64,000 nucleotides of DNA from Capsicum annuum (taxonomy: Eukaryota; Streptophyta; Magnoliopsida; Solanales; Solanaceae). Shown here piece by piece: positions 1 through 12,271 of this stretch. Location: the NCBI RefSeq assembly GCF_002878395.1, contig NC_061121.1, positions 48,487,546 through 48,551,545 on the forward strand, in the 5' to 3' direction. The notes under the pieces were generated by a model. The model ran no database searches. It was not told where the DNA came from and was given only the letters and a program-made list of their open reading frames with translations. The position numbers and the translations under genes are program-made. Numbering within the stretch: the first letter of the stretch is position 1; each line of letters begins with the position of its first letter.

Positions 1-2391
1 TTTATCAGATGTTGGATAGGGTAGCAGGGCAGGAGTATTATTGTCTTCTTGATGGTTACTCAAGCTATAATCAAACCACCATTGCTCTCGAGGATCAAGA
101 AAAGATGACTTTTACTTGCCCATATGGAACCTATGCCTTCAGAAATATTCCCTTTGGCCTCTGCAATGCACCTGCGACATTTTAGAGATGTATGATGGCA
201 ATCTTTTCTGACATGGTGGAAGAATTTGTTGAGGTATTCGTGGATGATTTTTTTATTTACGGTAATTCTTTTAATAAATGCTTGCAGAATTTAGATCGAG
301 TCCTAGATCGATGTGAAGAGACAAATTTTGTATTGAATTGGAAGAAGAGCCACTTTTGGTAAAGAAAGGAATCATCCTAGGCCATAAAGTGTCATGCAAA
401 GGACTTGAGGTAGATCAGGCTAAAATTAAAGTGATTGAAAAGTTGCCACATCCAGTCATAATGAAAGAAGTGCGAAGCATCTTAGGGAATGTAGGTTTCT
501 ACAGATGTTTTATTCAGGATTTCTCGAAGATTCTAATCCCGATGTGCAAACTGTTAGAAAAAAGGACAAGTTCAATTTTGGGGCAGATTGTAAAGAAGCA
601 TTTAAGAAGCTGATTGAAGCACCTATTTTGATTTCTCCAGATTGGGAATTGCCTTTTGAATTGATGTGTGATGCTAATGATGTGGCAATAGGATTTGTTT
701 TGGGGAAAATAAAATAAAAGGTATTTTGCTCTATATACTATGCTAGTAAAGTCTTGAATGATGCCCACATAAATTCTATAGTTACTAAAAAAGAGATGTT
801 AGTGGTGGTGTATGCATTTGATAAATTTAGAGCATATTTGGTGGGCACAAAGGTTATTGTTCATACTGACCATGAGGCCGTCAAATATCTCTTCAATAAA
901 AAAGATTTAAAACCTTGATTGATCCGATGGATTTTGTTATTGCTAGAGTTTGACTTAGAGGTTCGTAATCGTAAAGGAGAAGAAAATAAAGTTGCGTACC
1001 CTTTGTCAAGGTTATAAACTCATGATCATGTTGTTGATGACTCTCTTTCCATTCAGGAAGAGTTTTTGGATGAAAAATTATTGTCTATAAGGGAGTGTGA
1101 AGTTCCATGGTATGCGGACATCATAATTTTTTTGGCAAGTATCTTTTATCTTCCTGAAAGTACAATTCAACAGAGGAAGAAACTGCTTTATAATTCTCGT
1201 GCTTTTATATTGGACAAGCCTTATCTTTTCAAGTAGGTTCTGGATGGTATTATATGAACATATGTTTCGTAAGATGAATTTGCACAAGTACTAAAAAAGT
1301 GCCATTCATCTCCTTATGGTGGCTATCATGGGGGTAAAAGAATTGCAAGAAAAGTGTTGCAATCCAGCTTCTTTTGGCCAACATTATTTTGAGATGCAGT
1401 AGCTTTTGTAAAAAGTTGTGATCAATGCCAAAGGTTGGGAATGATTTTAAGGCGTCATGAGATGCCCCTAAACAATATCCTAGAAGTGGAGGTATTTGAT
1501 GTTTGAGGAATTGATTTTATAGGACCATTCCAACCATCAAATAGTAATTTGTACATCATAGTGGCGGTTGATTACGTATCTAAATGGGTGGAAGCTACAT
1601 CTTGTCCTACTAATGATGCAAGAGTAGTGCTGAAGTTTGTGAAGAAGCAAATATTTTCTAGGTTTGGCACTCCAAGAGCTATAATCAGTGATGGAGGTAC
1701 GCACTTTATTAACAACTAGTTCAAGAATCTTTTATCTAAATATGGTATTAGGCACAAGGTGGCCACTACTTATCATCCACAAACAAGTGGACAAGTTGAG
1801 GTTTCCTAATGGGAGATTAAGAAAATACTACAGAAGACAGCTAATGGGCAACGAAAGGATTGGACCGAGAAGCTAGATGATACATTGTGGGCATACTAGA
1901 CAGCTTATAAGATGACTATTGGTACTTTCCCCTATCGTTTGGTAAATGGAAAATCATGTCATTTACCTGTTGAGCTTGAGCATCAAGCTTATTGGGCTGT
2001 TAAAAAGTTTAATCTTGAGATGAAAGCTATAGGAGAGAAGAGATTGTTGTAGCTCATTGAATTAGATTAATTTTGTCTCAATGCCTATGAGAACACAGAG
2101 TTGTACTAGGAGAAAAATAAGAGATGGCACGATAGATAAATTCAAGATAGAGTGTTTGAACCCGGACAACTTGTTTTACTATTTAATTTAAGATTAAAGT
2201 TGTTTCTGGACAAATTGCGGTCTAAGTGGTATGGACCTTTTGAAGTAGTACAAATAACACCTCATGGAGTAGTTGAATTATGGAACAAAGAGAATACTGA
2301 GAAGTTTCTAGTGAATGTACAACATGTGAAGCATTACTGGGTTGATCATGGAGACAAGCACAACGTGTCTATCACTTTTGTTGAGGAGTGA
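1..2391 (+). pseudogene. Athila pol remnant (RT, RNase H, integrase)
   Basis: This is the remnant of the polyprotein that copies the element RNA into DNA and inserts it. Reverse transcriptase is read from base 1; the catalytic block reads FVDDFFIYG near 238-262. RNase H follows (start near 650, with HTDHEAVKYL near 865). The integrase shows an H-C type N-terminal zinc region (KSCDQCQ near 1415) and a DDE core with IVAVDYVSKW near 1557, ISDGG near 1684 and HPQTSGQVE near 1780. The C-terminal tail (KWYGPFEV near 2225) ends at the stop at 2389-2391. The frame is broken by many stops, mostly TAG or TGA where Gln, Trp or Arg is expected, and by at least one frame change near 350-620. It cannot encode a working protein. 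Confidence 0.85.
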
Positions 2392-4042
2392 GACTAAGCT
2401 AAGTTGTGCCACGATGAAAAATAAGGCACTATGGGAGGAAGCCAACAAATGTAATGTAATAGGTAGTATAAGTTTTAGTTGTTAAGGACAAAAAGAAAAA
2501 TACCAAAAGATGTGTCGTGCCACGACCAAAAATAAGGCACATGGTGGGAGGCAACCCACTTTTTCTTACATGATTTTGTTATTTTTGGTTGATGCGCAGA
2601 AATGAGAAATGTGGTAAATATGACAAGAGGGTGAACATTGACCTTTGAGTAAATTAATAGGTGATACATGGTAAAAATAGTAAGGGGTAAGAAAAAATGC
2701 CTTAAAATTTGGGAAATGAAGCCTTAGAAAATTGTTTGGATGCAATTTCCAGTGCATCAATGCTAAGTCGATGTGTCGCATCGATATGCATCATGCCCAC
2801 ACTTAGAAAAAAAATTTAAGGCTATTTTCAGTGAACTGACATGATGTCAACGTGTCGCATCATCCTTGTCAACGCATTAACTGTCGTGCCGCATCGATGG
2901 TCATGCAGGTAATACTTAGAATAATTATTTGATACAACTTCCTGTGTAACGACGCAAACTCGATGCATCACTTTGCTTCTTTAACGTGATACTAGATGCG
3001 TCGCATCGCCTGCACCATCGATAAAAAAATTAAACCTAATTTACTCCCTCTATAAATACTCTACCCATTTTTTTTTCACTTTCCCTCTTTTAAACCCTAG
3101 CATCCGCCCCAAAATTCCCCCAACCTTAAAATAAATTGTTACATTTAACTTCCTTGTGGTTCCAAAATCACACACCGTTGTTTCTTTTCTTTATCAAGTC
3201 AAAGGTAAGTCTTTCATTTTTCTCATTTGCTCAAAGTTGCTTTATATGATAAAAAATGTTTTGAGTGATAAATAATTAGTGATTTAGAGAGTGACTTAGT
3301 TCTTGATTTATGGAATTTAAATGATAAATAACATGTACAATTGAAGTAGTGGAGTTGATTGTGTTGATTAGAAGGGGGGTTTAATTGAACTCAATTTGTA
3401 AATCCTTTGTGGCGGGTTGATCAAATTGTTTGGCCGCACTTTAGCTTTTGTCTGGTATATGCATGGATGATGTTAAGCTATGTAGAGATGTGGTTGCTTA
3501 TGTGCTTTCTCTAGCTGAATTAATGAATTGCACTTTAAGCTAGACTTAGTTTCTGCATAAATGAGTTATTTTGCTAAATCATGAGGTAAATTTCAATAAT
3601 GTTGGGTTGTTGATGTTCAATATATGATGGCAACTAAGTGTGGGGTGGATCTCAATTCCACACCACCTTGGTGGTAGCTATAAATCATTGAATGGTGTGT
3701 TATTGAATTGAGCAGGTGTTGACATAGTAAAGGCATAAATATGAAATGTTTTAAAGAGGGTAATGTGTGCGTACATAGCTATCATATATGTAGAATTTGT
3801 TAAATTATTAAGCTATTAACACAAAAATGTGAATTACCAATTCCCAGAAATGCCTTTTTATGTGATGATTGGATACGTAAGGATGATAATAGTGTTGAAC
3901 AAGGGAAGTTTGAGTACCTTGAGTCCCTCTTTTATGAACCTATGCTAGCAACTAAGTGTGGGGTAAATTTCACACTTAATGGTTGCTAGTTCATAAGGTG
4001 CTTGCTTTATGTGTTTATGGGCTATTACAATTATTAGGTACA
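2392..4042 (+). other. Athila spacer between pol and env-like ORF
   Basis: This stretch is non-coding. It holds the promoter-like block described separately (2760-3210) and two early copies of the AAGTGTGGGG purine motif (near 3636 and 3954). A good splice donor (AAAG/GTAAGT, cut before 3205) suggests a leader intron ending before the ORF at 4043; a TATTAG at 4031-4036 could be the acceptor. I see no gene in it. Confidence 0.6.
2760..3210 (+). promoter_or_regulatory. Putative internal promoter upstream of the env-like ORF
   Basis: A cluster of CpG-containing palindrome-like motifs (TGTCGCATCGAT near 2772, GTGTCGCATC near 2850, GTGCCGCATCGATG near 2885, GCGTCGCATCG near 2999) lies directly before a TATA box (TATAAAT, 3051-3057). 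A pyrimidine-rich leader with AAACCCTAG follows, then a splice donor at 3204/3205. The Athila LTR has the same layout: CpG motifs at 7430-7720, then TATAAAA at 7750. I infer a subgenomic promoter for the downstream ORF. It may equally be a relic of recombination with an LTR promoter. Confidence 0.45.
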
Positions 4043-5265
4043 ATGTCGAGTAGCCATCAATAATGAAGCAAGGGGAAGAATGCATCTGGTACGTCTGAGC
4101 CCAGGCATAAGAGGAGTCATCAAGCTGATCGTGTGCCAGCAGCCCTACATGTTCCCTGAGGTCAAAGGAGGTTCGGAACTTAGGTTATGGTTAAAGCGGG
4201 TAGAAAATGGTATTCTCGGCATAAAGAGTCAAAATATTCAGTCCATCAATTCATTAATAGGGAAAGTCTGATGAAAGAATATCTATATATGGTGCAAATA
4301 ATCGAGGCGCAACACATAAATTTCCTATTTGAGTAGCTAGCTGAATGCAACTTAAGCCTAGTGAGGTAATTCTACGTGAATTAGAACCCAAAAGATGTTG
4401 AGGTTGAGGTTGTGGTCATGTGATCACTTTTACTACTAATACTATGAATGAGCTGCTAGGTACACCCTTTGTGGATGTGGAGCCATTGAAGAGGATGATT
4501 ATTGAGCCACCATTAGCATATCTATCATCTTCTTTATGGCACTCATTCGACATCTAGGTGGATTTTCCACAAAGAGGGTGGTACTCATTTATCACTCCCA
4601 TTTGCTCATTTGAACAGGGAGGATCATTTAGAGGTGAAAATCATTTATGCCTGCTTTATTCATGGTACTAATTTTATGGAGGTGACTTATAGGGTTTGTA
4701 TCATCTATGCTTTGATGTGTGAAGATGTGGAGTTGAATATTAGTGCTATTATCTTTTCTGCGATGAGGAAAGCCAAATTTTTTAGGGGTTGTAGATATGG
4801 TTTCAGTGGGCTGCTGATAAGATTTCTGAGGCAGCAGGGCATGCCCAAGGAGGAGGTTGATTATAGACCATCTGTTGGTCATAGACCATTGGATTTTTCC
4901 CTCACTAAGGGATTTTCTCCTCATGGTGTAAATTTGGCTATGATCGAGCATCAGGCTCAGAATGATGAGATCACCGCCCGTATATATGGGCTCACTATGT
5001 TGCAGTTGAAGATTGGGGGCGTTTAGCCACCCAATAGGATATTCATGCGGTTGAGTTGGAATACCTATTAGGACCTCATGCTTGGAATATGTTGCGAATT
5101 GACCCAGATTTTGATGAGCCATTGAATGATGACGTCCCTACAGACGAGAAGAAGCGCATGGGTTATTCTGATGATGAGTCTGTGGATGAAGAGCAGTCAT
5201 ATAATGGTGATTTAAGAGATGAATCTGGTGATGATGATGATGATGATAATGATGTAATGGCATGA
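4043..5265 (+). pseudogene. Athila env-like ORF (putative plant transposon protein domain)
   Basis: Athila elements carry an additional ORF after pol, often called env-like; its function is not established. The likely start is the ATG at 4043 (MSSSHQ). Recognisable pieces include WYSRHKESKY near 4207, LAECNLSLVR near 4338, the central block at 4610-5026 (VCIIYALMCEDVELN, YRPSVGHRPLDF, DEITARIYGLTMLQL) and a very acidic Asp-rich tail before the stop at 5263. I recognise this as the 'putative plant transposon protein' domain seen in many plant genomes. Stops occur just after the start and at several later places, and there is a frameshift near 5030, so it is dead. The central 138 codons remain open. 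Confidence 0.7.
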
Positions 5266-7115
5266 GTGACATTCGACTGAGCAGGAAGTATGTCACCACC
5301 CTGACTTATGCTTATTGCTAGCACTAGGACAGTGTTACGTTTAAGTGTGGGGTGGTTGTTCTTTGATATTCATCTTTATCTCCTTTATCTTTAATTTCTT
5401 AACTATGTTGGGTTTTGGATGAACAATTTCTATTTCTATTATGTTTTTGTGTTTTGTTGGGTTTGTAAGTTACAATTTGAATTATTGCCCTTTTTGGTAA
5501 GATTATTGCCCACTTTGGTAAATTTAGTTTAAAGTGTTTGCTTTATTTTCACCTTTCGTGGTAATTTTCAGATTATAGTAATTATGTGTGCCCTTTTTGG
5601 CAATTCTCATTTTTTATTGTCTTAGTTAGTTTCCTTCCTCTATGATAGATTGATGACGATCGTCTTAAGGGAAGTGCATCTTTAGAAGCTTAGAAAATGA
5701 TAGGACCCTAATTGCGACCTTTGAGAAATGTTGTATGTTGGGCAAAGATGTTTTATTTTGTGACTATAAATGCAATTGTGTTGAAACAAAATAATGAGAT
5801 GTTTTTTGATGTTAAATCCCAAGAAGTGTAGTTCGATTTGATTGGCTTAATATTGAATTTGATAAAGAGCAATATCAACTATTGTTAGGATCTGACTTGG
5901 TTCTTAGCATGCACCGAGTGAGTGAGTATTTGTTTATATTCTACATATATAGGAATGACTAGAACTTGCCTAGTGTGTTTACAAAGCGAAATAAAGGGTG
6001 TTGGATGTAGGAAGTGATTCAGGCATTTCTTTGCTAACCAAATTTTTAAGACTTTATTTACCTACCCTTGTCCATGTTCTTAGTTAGCCACGCTGAGCCT
6101 ATAGCCTAATTTCTTTGGTAGACTCATCCGTATCTGAATCCCTTCTTTGATAGACCTTAATTCAATCCATAGTTCCTAAGTGTTTTAATTGAGATAATGG
6201 AATAAGAGGGGAATGTGAAATTTAAGAAGGAAAAGGGTGAAAGTGAAGCTTTAAAGAAGTGTTCATGGTGTGTTTAATAGTGACGGTTAGGAGTTAGAAA
6301 AAAATATGATGAATGTTTCAGTTATTGTTGCCGGTTTTGGTTACAATGAACCTATTTTGGCCTTGGTCTGCTTAGGACAATGTGCACCTCAATCAAGGAA
6401 AATCTCTTAGGTTAAGGGTGGCTACTATAGAGGTGCGTAACAAGAATTGGGGTGTGAAGAAAAGTACAGAATTGAATTTTGATGTAAAAAGAAAAATACT
6501 ACTACCGTAGTATTGGTAATGTGCTTAAAAGAATTGGGGTGAAACACTGGATGTGTTAAGATAATAAAGTGAAAAGTTGGGTTGGTAAAATACGATTTTG
6601 AATGTGCTTATGATTGAAGATGGTTATGTATTATAGTGCTTATGGAGATTAGTCACTATTTCCTAAATAGGTCCTACCCGTCCCTTAGCCTGCATTACAA
6701 CCATGAAAGACCTAATTGATCCTACATTACAACGTTCGACTATTAGTGGAGTATTACACTAAGGGCAAGCTTATGGTTCATTATCAATTATGTATGAATT
6801 CTTTGTTGAGAGTGAGTGATTGGATTTTGATATTCCCCCCATGATAAAGATTGAAAAATAGTGAGCGATATGGGGAAAACTTTCTTATTGTGAGGGTGCA
6901 TGCGGAAAAAATTCCGAACTACTTATTATGTTGCTTGATTGCGTGCTTTTATTGAGTTTGCAAACGAATTGAATGTCACTATTGGGATGATGAAGTGTGA
7001 AATAAAGTGTTCATGTTCCCAATGCTAGCATGATTCATAGGTTGTAATTAAAAGGTTTGGTGATTGTGTTTCTTGAAGTTGTTCGAGGATGAACAAGGTT
7101 TTAAGTGTGGGGTGG
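5266..7115 (+). other. Athila 3' untranslated region and polypurine tract
   Basis: This is AT-rich non-coding sequence between the env-like ORF and the 3' LTR. A purine motif AAGTGTGGGGTGG occurs at 5343 and again at 7103-7115, directly against the LTR. The second copy is the expected primer for plus-strand DNA synthesis. Short degenerate repeats of the type TTGCCCTTTTTGGTAA lie near 5485-5605. I see no gene. Confidence 0.65.
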
Positions 7116-8672
7116 TGATCTTGGGCATATTTATATGTCCAAACACCTCTATTCACCTATATTTGGACTTTTTTTGAGAATAAAAATTGTGTTAATTATA
7201 TTGAATTGTGAGCTAAACTGTGTTTCGTGGCTTACCGATGTGATTAGAGATACAGAGTAAATTTTTTACGAATTTGGATGATAATTCGATACATATTATG
7301 AAGATATGGAAGACCATGTTGATCAAGTCCAAGAACATGTGGAGAAACACGAGAGAAAAGATAAAAGAAAGAAGCTGAGGATTTACGAGAGTTAAGTGAA
7401 GAAATAGAGTAAAATTCAAGTGACTCAACGCTAACTCGACGTATCGCGTCAACTGATAAATGTTGTGCCTTAGACAAAATTTCATGAGCAACTTTCAGTG
7501 CATCAATGCAAAATCAACGCCTCGCATCGATGTGTGAGTTTGGAGACTTATTCAAAATTTTAGATGACAATCCAAGTGACATGACGCGATGTCGACGCGT
7601 CACATCGTGTGTCGAAGAATTTGACTTAGTCAGAAATTTTAAGAAAAATTCTAGTGTATCAATGTGATATTGACGCTACGTATTGGATGGGTCGAAACGA
7701 TTAGTGATGTATCACATCAAGTGTGAAAATCTGGTAAAATTTTCCCAAGTATAAAAGGAATACGAGCACAATTTCAAACACTCTTTGCAAGCATAGCAGT
7801 GGCGGAAAAGCATAGAATTCTTTATTTTAGGATTCTTATTATTTCTTTTGAACTTCTTTACTTCAATATTAATTTTGGGTATGATTAATTACTTATTTAT
7901 TATGTTTAATTCAAACATGAGTGGCTAAACACCCTTGTTCTGGGATTGAGGCCAAGAAAATGATTACTCTTTGATATTCTTTATAGTAGTTTCTTTTTAG
8001 ATTATTATCTGGGTTTTTCTTAATTTCTTGAGCTTACAATTTTGATGAGTGGCCGCCATTAGAATAAATCTATATTTCTATGTAAATTCGGGAGGAGAAT
8101 CGTAGGATAGCACAAAGAAATTATGGAGCAAGGTTCTTACCCTTTTTTATAAAATAAGGGGTTTGAATTAGCATCTAGGATAGGGATATACCTAAAAGCC
8201 TTGTTTGGTTCAATCGCAAGAAGATTACTTTATGAATCTAGAAGAATTATTGTATCTCTGCAGGAGTTGTAGTTACAATATACAATAGATAGAAGATTTG
8301 AGGACGGGAGACCAAAATCACAGCCTTAACCTTGCGAACCAACAACCTGATAACTAATTAGACTGCTATAAGAATAGAGATTTGTATGATTGTTTAAAAA
8401 ATCCTCAACCCTAGAATTTTTATTATTATTGTTTACAACTGTTGCTTTCTTTGCTCTAGTCTTAAACTTTTAATTTTTATTATTAATTTATATTTTAATT
8501 CTTAATTTCAAAATCGTCTTGATACTTTTCAACACTTAATACTCATTGTCTAAATCTAAAAGTTGGTTAAATTTCTAGTTGCTTTGTCCTCATGGGAATG
8601 ATATCTAATTGTCTAAATCACTATATTACTTGTACAATAACTTGAACTTGCGTGTGCGTCTGAGCCATAACA
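7116..8672 (+). repeat. Athila 3' LTR
   Basis: It starts TGATCTTGGG directly after the purine tract and ends CATAACA where foreign pol sequence begins. Its length of about 1.56 kb fits Athila LTRs. It contains a cluster of CpG motifs (near 7437, 7520, 7580 and 7675) followed by a TATA box (TATAAAA, 7750-7756), so it is a plausible retroelement promoter. The 5' partner is not in the window, so the ends are inferred from TG...CA and the neighbouring sequences. Confidence 0.7.
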
Positions 8673-8804
8673 AGGAACAAAAAAGTTTCCTTCGTCAAAG
8701 TTATTTGGCAGAATCAGTCTATTGAGGGAGCTACTTGGAAGGTTGAAGTAGACATGCGAACCAAGTACCCTCATCTTTTCTCCGAGAACTCAGAATCAGC
8801 TTAA
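8673..8804 (+). pseudogene. C-terminal end of Tekay-like pol (element C)
   Basis: This short piece reads as the last part of a chromovirus polyprotein, the chromodomain-like tail. It has the frame RNKKVSF, VIWQNQSIEGATW, MRTKYPHLF and ends in SESA-stop at 8802. In Tekay/Del elements this tail is thought to guide integration to heterochromatin. The upstream part of the same polyprotein must lie beyond the Athila insertion. The same tail recurs at 12130-12270 (element D) and 51090-51225 (element A), which supports the reading. Confidence 0.75.
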
Positions 8805-9032
8805 GGTAACCGTTTTCTTTAGATTATCTCTTTTCCAGTCTCAGTTCCAGCTACATGATTATCTTCATGTCATTGTATGCATTCACGAACCAATTCAGTT
8901 AGTCACTATGTTTCAGACTCAATCATGCAATCATGTTTTTAGATATGCATATTCAACCTTTAATCTCAGTACTTCAGTATTTTGAGCTTAATCAGTCTCA
9001 TTCGAGGACGAATGTTTCCAAAGGGGAGATAT
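8805..9032 (+). other. 3' untranslated region and polypurine tract of element C
   Basis: Non-coding sequence between the pol stop and the LTR. It ends in the typical TTCGAGGACGAATG block and the purine tract CAAAGGGGAGATA just before the LTR. Related blocks precede the LTRs of elements D, B and A. Confidence 0.7.
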
Positions 9033-11251
9033 TATAAGACCCCGTATGATCTTAGATCATTTAATCTTACTATTGCATGTTAAAGGGGTCCAAGTCTTCG
9101 AAAATTTCATGAATTGTTAAGACTTAGTTATTTACAAAGCCCCTTAAACTTTGATAATTTTAATTTCGATATTCCCAGCTATAGAATGTCGATTTTAAGG
9201 TTGATTCATGATCGTGAATGTCAAAGGTACATCCCAGGTGAGTTTTGAATTTTTAGATGAGGTTTAGACCATGTTTGGATGACCAAAATAGTAAGTCATT
9301 GTGATGGAGTGGCGTTGTGATGGGTAGTTGACCCAGGCATAGAGTCATGCCATATTTGCTTTTTGACCTAGCCAAGGTTCGAACCGTGTTGGGAGGTCTC
9401 CTCCAGCTTCTTAAATCCTCATTATTAAGGGCATTTAGGTCAATTTCCCCAACCTCAAACTCATCCAACACGAGATTTAGGGTCCCTAGGTGCATTATTT
9501 GCCCATTTATTCACAAATCCTCTCAAGATAAAGTAATCCTCTCTCAAGAACAAACCCTATCCTCTTCAAGATACAAGCTCAAACTTTAAGAAATCACAAA
9601 GAACCTTTACGAATTCTTTAATTAAGGTATGTTTGATGTTCATCCATTGGCCCTTTTTACCCATGGAGTCCAAGAACCTATTTTTATGTTTTAAATCATG
9701 AATTTACATATTTACAATGAGTTATTTTCATGAAGCTTTTATGAATTTTGGTTATACATGATGTTTGCAAGTGATTTAAGTTGGAAAGTAGACCTTACAC
9801 GTTTGAAGCATGAAATTCCATGTTAAATCCCCTATGTATGATTTTAGTGTTGTGATTATGTTATTTCCACATGTTTCAATCATCCCCATACCTAAATTCA
9901 AGAATTTCAAGCGTTTGATGAAATGCCTAAGTGGTTGGATTTTAAACAATGACTACTCATTATTCTTTGAAACATTAGTATGTTTCTACTATTAATGTTA
10001 TTGAGTCATGGGGTTATGAATACCCGAAAACTTTGTTGTTTACTTAGTCTCAGTATTTTTAGGATGGTTTCAGATATATTAGAGTATTATTAGTTTAGTC
10101 AGTTATTATGATCAGTTAAACTTAGATAAGTTCAGTAATCTGATTTAGTTTAGTTGGGAGTAGGATTTAGCATCGAGCGAACCCAGGGATGAGGGCTCAC
10201 CTTCCAGTTGAGGGTATGACCTTTAGTAGTAGTACCTGCATTCCAGAACTACGTAATCTGCGTAAGTTGAGATATTAAACCTACCAGTTGAGAGTTGACA
10301 TATATCTCACTAGAGCACCTGCCAGTAGAGGGTGACTCTTTAGTCCTTTGAGACTTCATTTTACTGGATCCACATAGCAAGTGTTAGTACCTGTGGCATG
10401 GTACTGACACCCTTCCAACTGGGGTAATAGGTTGGACCCCAATTAGCTCATATTAGGGCATGTCAGTTAGATGATAGCTTCCACAGTCTTATTCCAGTCT
10501 TAGTTCAAAAGTCAGTCCAGGTTTGCTTGGCCATAAAATACAGTTTATTAGTTAAATCGATACTCATATTTTAGTATTTTAGTTTATAGACTATTCCATT
10601 ATTATGTTATATGCTTGGTCATGCATTCTCAGATTTTACAACCTTCACGCATACTATATATCAGTTATCTTATAACATTCATTCAGTCAGTTATTATTCA
10701 TGCACACGAGCCCATGTATATCAGCCTAACCTAATTTAGCATACTAGTACATTCAAAGTACTGACCGCTTACTCATTTCTTATGTTATGATATCTCATAT
10801 CATAGGTTCAGATGCTCAGGTTCCCAACCGCACTTAGATATTTCAGCATATCAGCAGTAGGAGCAATGGTGAGTCCTTATATTTTGATGACCAATTATAT
10901 TTATTTTAGTATTTTACTTCAGTTAGATAGTTGGAGTTAGTTGGGGCCTGTCCCTTCAACTCTTATTTAGTCAGTTTAGAGGTTTTCAGATACTTTTAGA
11001 CAGTTTAGTCGGTTTTGTCATTATTTTACCAGTTTTCAGATGGTTGTTTTCAAACACTTATTTCCTGGTTTATGATTTCAGAGATATTCTTTTATAGTTA
11101 AAACCTTATGGAATATTCAATTTTTCTGCATATGTTCATTACCCGTATTTTATTCAGTGCTCACAGCAAGTATCATCTCATGGGTTAGCTTATGTCTACT
11201 TGAGATTGTAATCACTATGTGGTGTCAAGGGTGTACTCCCAGAGTGTTACA
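9033..11251 (+). repeat. 3' LTR of Tekay-like element C
   Basis: It starts TATAAGACCCCG; relatives start TGTAAGACCCC, so the terminal TG appears mutated to TA. It ends GAGTGTTACA. Length is about 2.2 kb. Beyond 11251 the sequence switches at once to integrase coding sequence of a different element. The next five bases, GCATA (11252-11256), are the predicted target-site duplication, whose partner lies upstream of the window. The LTR includes short degenerate repeats near 10160-10440. Confidence 0.75.
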
Positions 11252-12271
11252 GCATAATTCGGTATGGGTCATTATAGATAGAATGACCAAATCAGCCTAT
11301 TTCCTGCCAGTTCATACTTCTTATTCAACAGAGGATTATGCAAAGCACGATAATAGAGAGTTGGTTAGGTTGCATGGAGTCCTGTTGTCTATAATTTTAG
11401 ATAGAGGTACTCAGTTTACCTCTTACTTTTGGAAAGCTTTTCAAAAGTGTCTTGGTACCCAAGTTTATCTCTATATAGATTTTCATCCTCAGATAGATGG
11501 TTACGTAGAGAGGACCATTTAGACCTTAGAAGATATGTTGAGGTCGTGTGTTATTGATTTTAAAGGTAGTTGGGATGATCACTTACCTTTGATCAAGTTT
11601 GCCTATAATAACAGTTATCACTCTAGTATTTAGATGGCTCTATTTGAGGATCTCTATGTGAGGAGATACAAATATCCTATCAATTAGTTTGAGAAAGGTG
11701 AGGCTACTTTTATAGGGACAGATTCAGTGTTTGATGCAATAGAGAAAGTTCAGTTAATCAGGGAGAGGCTTAAGACAGCCCAAAGCCGTCAGAAATCTTA
11801 TACAGATATGAGGAGAAGAGATCTTGAGTTTGATATTCAGGATTTGGTGTATTTGAAAATCTTGCCCATGAAGGGAGTGAAAAGATTTGGCAAGAAAGGG
11901 AAGCATATTCCCTGATGTATTGGCCCTTACAGAATTTGAGTTATTTTGGAAAGGTAGCTTACGAGCTTGAGTTCCCAGCAGATTGGGTATCAGTGTATCT
12001 AGTGCTCCATGTCTCTTTGTTAAATAAGTGTATTGGTGATCCAGTAGTTGTAGTTCCTTTATAGAGCACAGATGTTCAGGATAGCCTTTCTTATGAAGAA
12101 ATCCCAGTCAAGATCCTTGATCATCAAATTCATAGATTAAGGAACAAATAGGTTCCCTTGGTCAAAGTTCTTTGGCGAAATCAGTCCGTTGAGGGAGCCA
12201 CTTAGGAAGTAGAAGCAGATATGCGTACCAAGTACCCTCATCTTTTATCCATAAATTCAAAATCATCTTAT
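11252..12271 (+). pseudogene. Integrase and chromodomain tail of Tekay-like element D
   Basis: The reading frame enters mid-integrase at HNSVWVIIDRMTKSAYF. It continues through the DDE core (ILDRGTQFTS near 11394, FHPQIDGYVERT near 11480), YNNSYHSS near 11607, the GKKGK region near 11890, LSYEEIPVKILDH near 12087 and the chromodomain-like LVKVLWRNQSVEGAT near 12158. The part before HNSVWV is missing because element C begins there. TAG and TGA stops interrupt it at roughly ten places. It once catalysed insertion of element DNA and is now non-functional. Confidence 0.8.

Larger units (their letters stand above)
1..8672 (+). mobile_element. Athila-type Ty3/gypsy retrotransposon, right part
   Basis: The element enters the window inside reverse transcriptase and runs through RNase H, integrase, a long spacer, an env-like ORF, a purine-rich tract (AAGTGTGGGGTGG) and a 3' LTR ending CATAACA. 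The order pol, long non-coding stretch, extra ORF, AAGTGTGGGG tract and LTR of more than 1.5 kb is the Athila plan. The sequence after 8672 is unrelated coding sequence from another gypsy pol, which fixes the right boundary. The predicted target-site duplication is the first five bases after it (AGGAA, 8673-8677). Its partner copy and the 5' LTR lie upstream of the window. The clade call rests on remembered protein similarity, not a search. Confidence 0.8.

Noticed and set aside
4628..5122. 164-codon minus-strand open frame
   Set aside because: It lies opposite the conserved env-like ORF of Athila, which has recognisable family blocks. The reverse frame shows no domain.
9347..9589. 80-codon frames on both strands in LTR C
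   Set aside because: They are inside an LTR, with equal length on both strands and no homology recognised.
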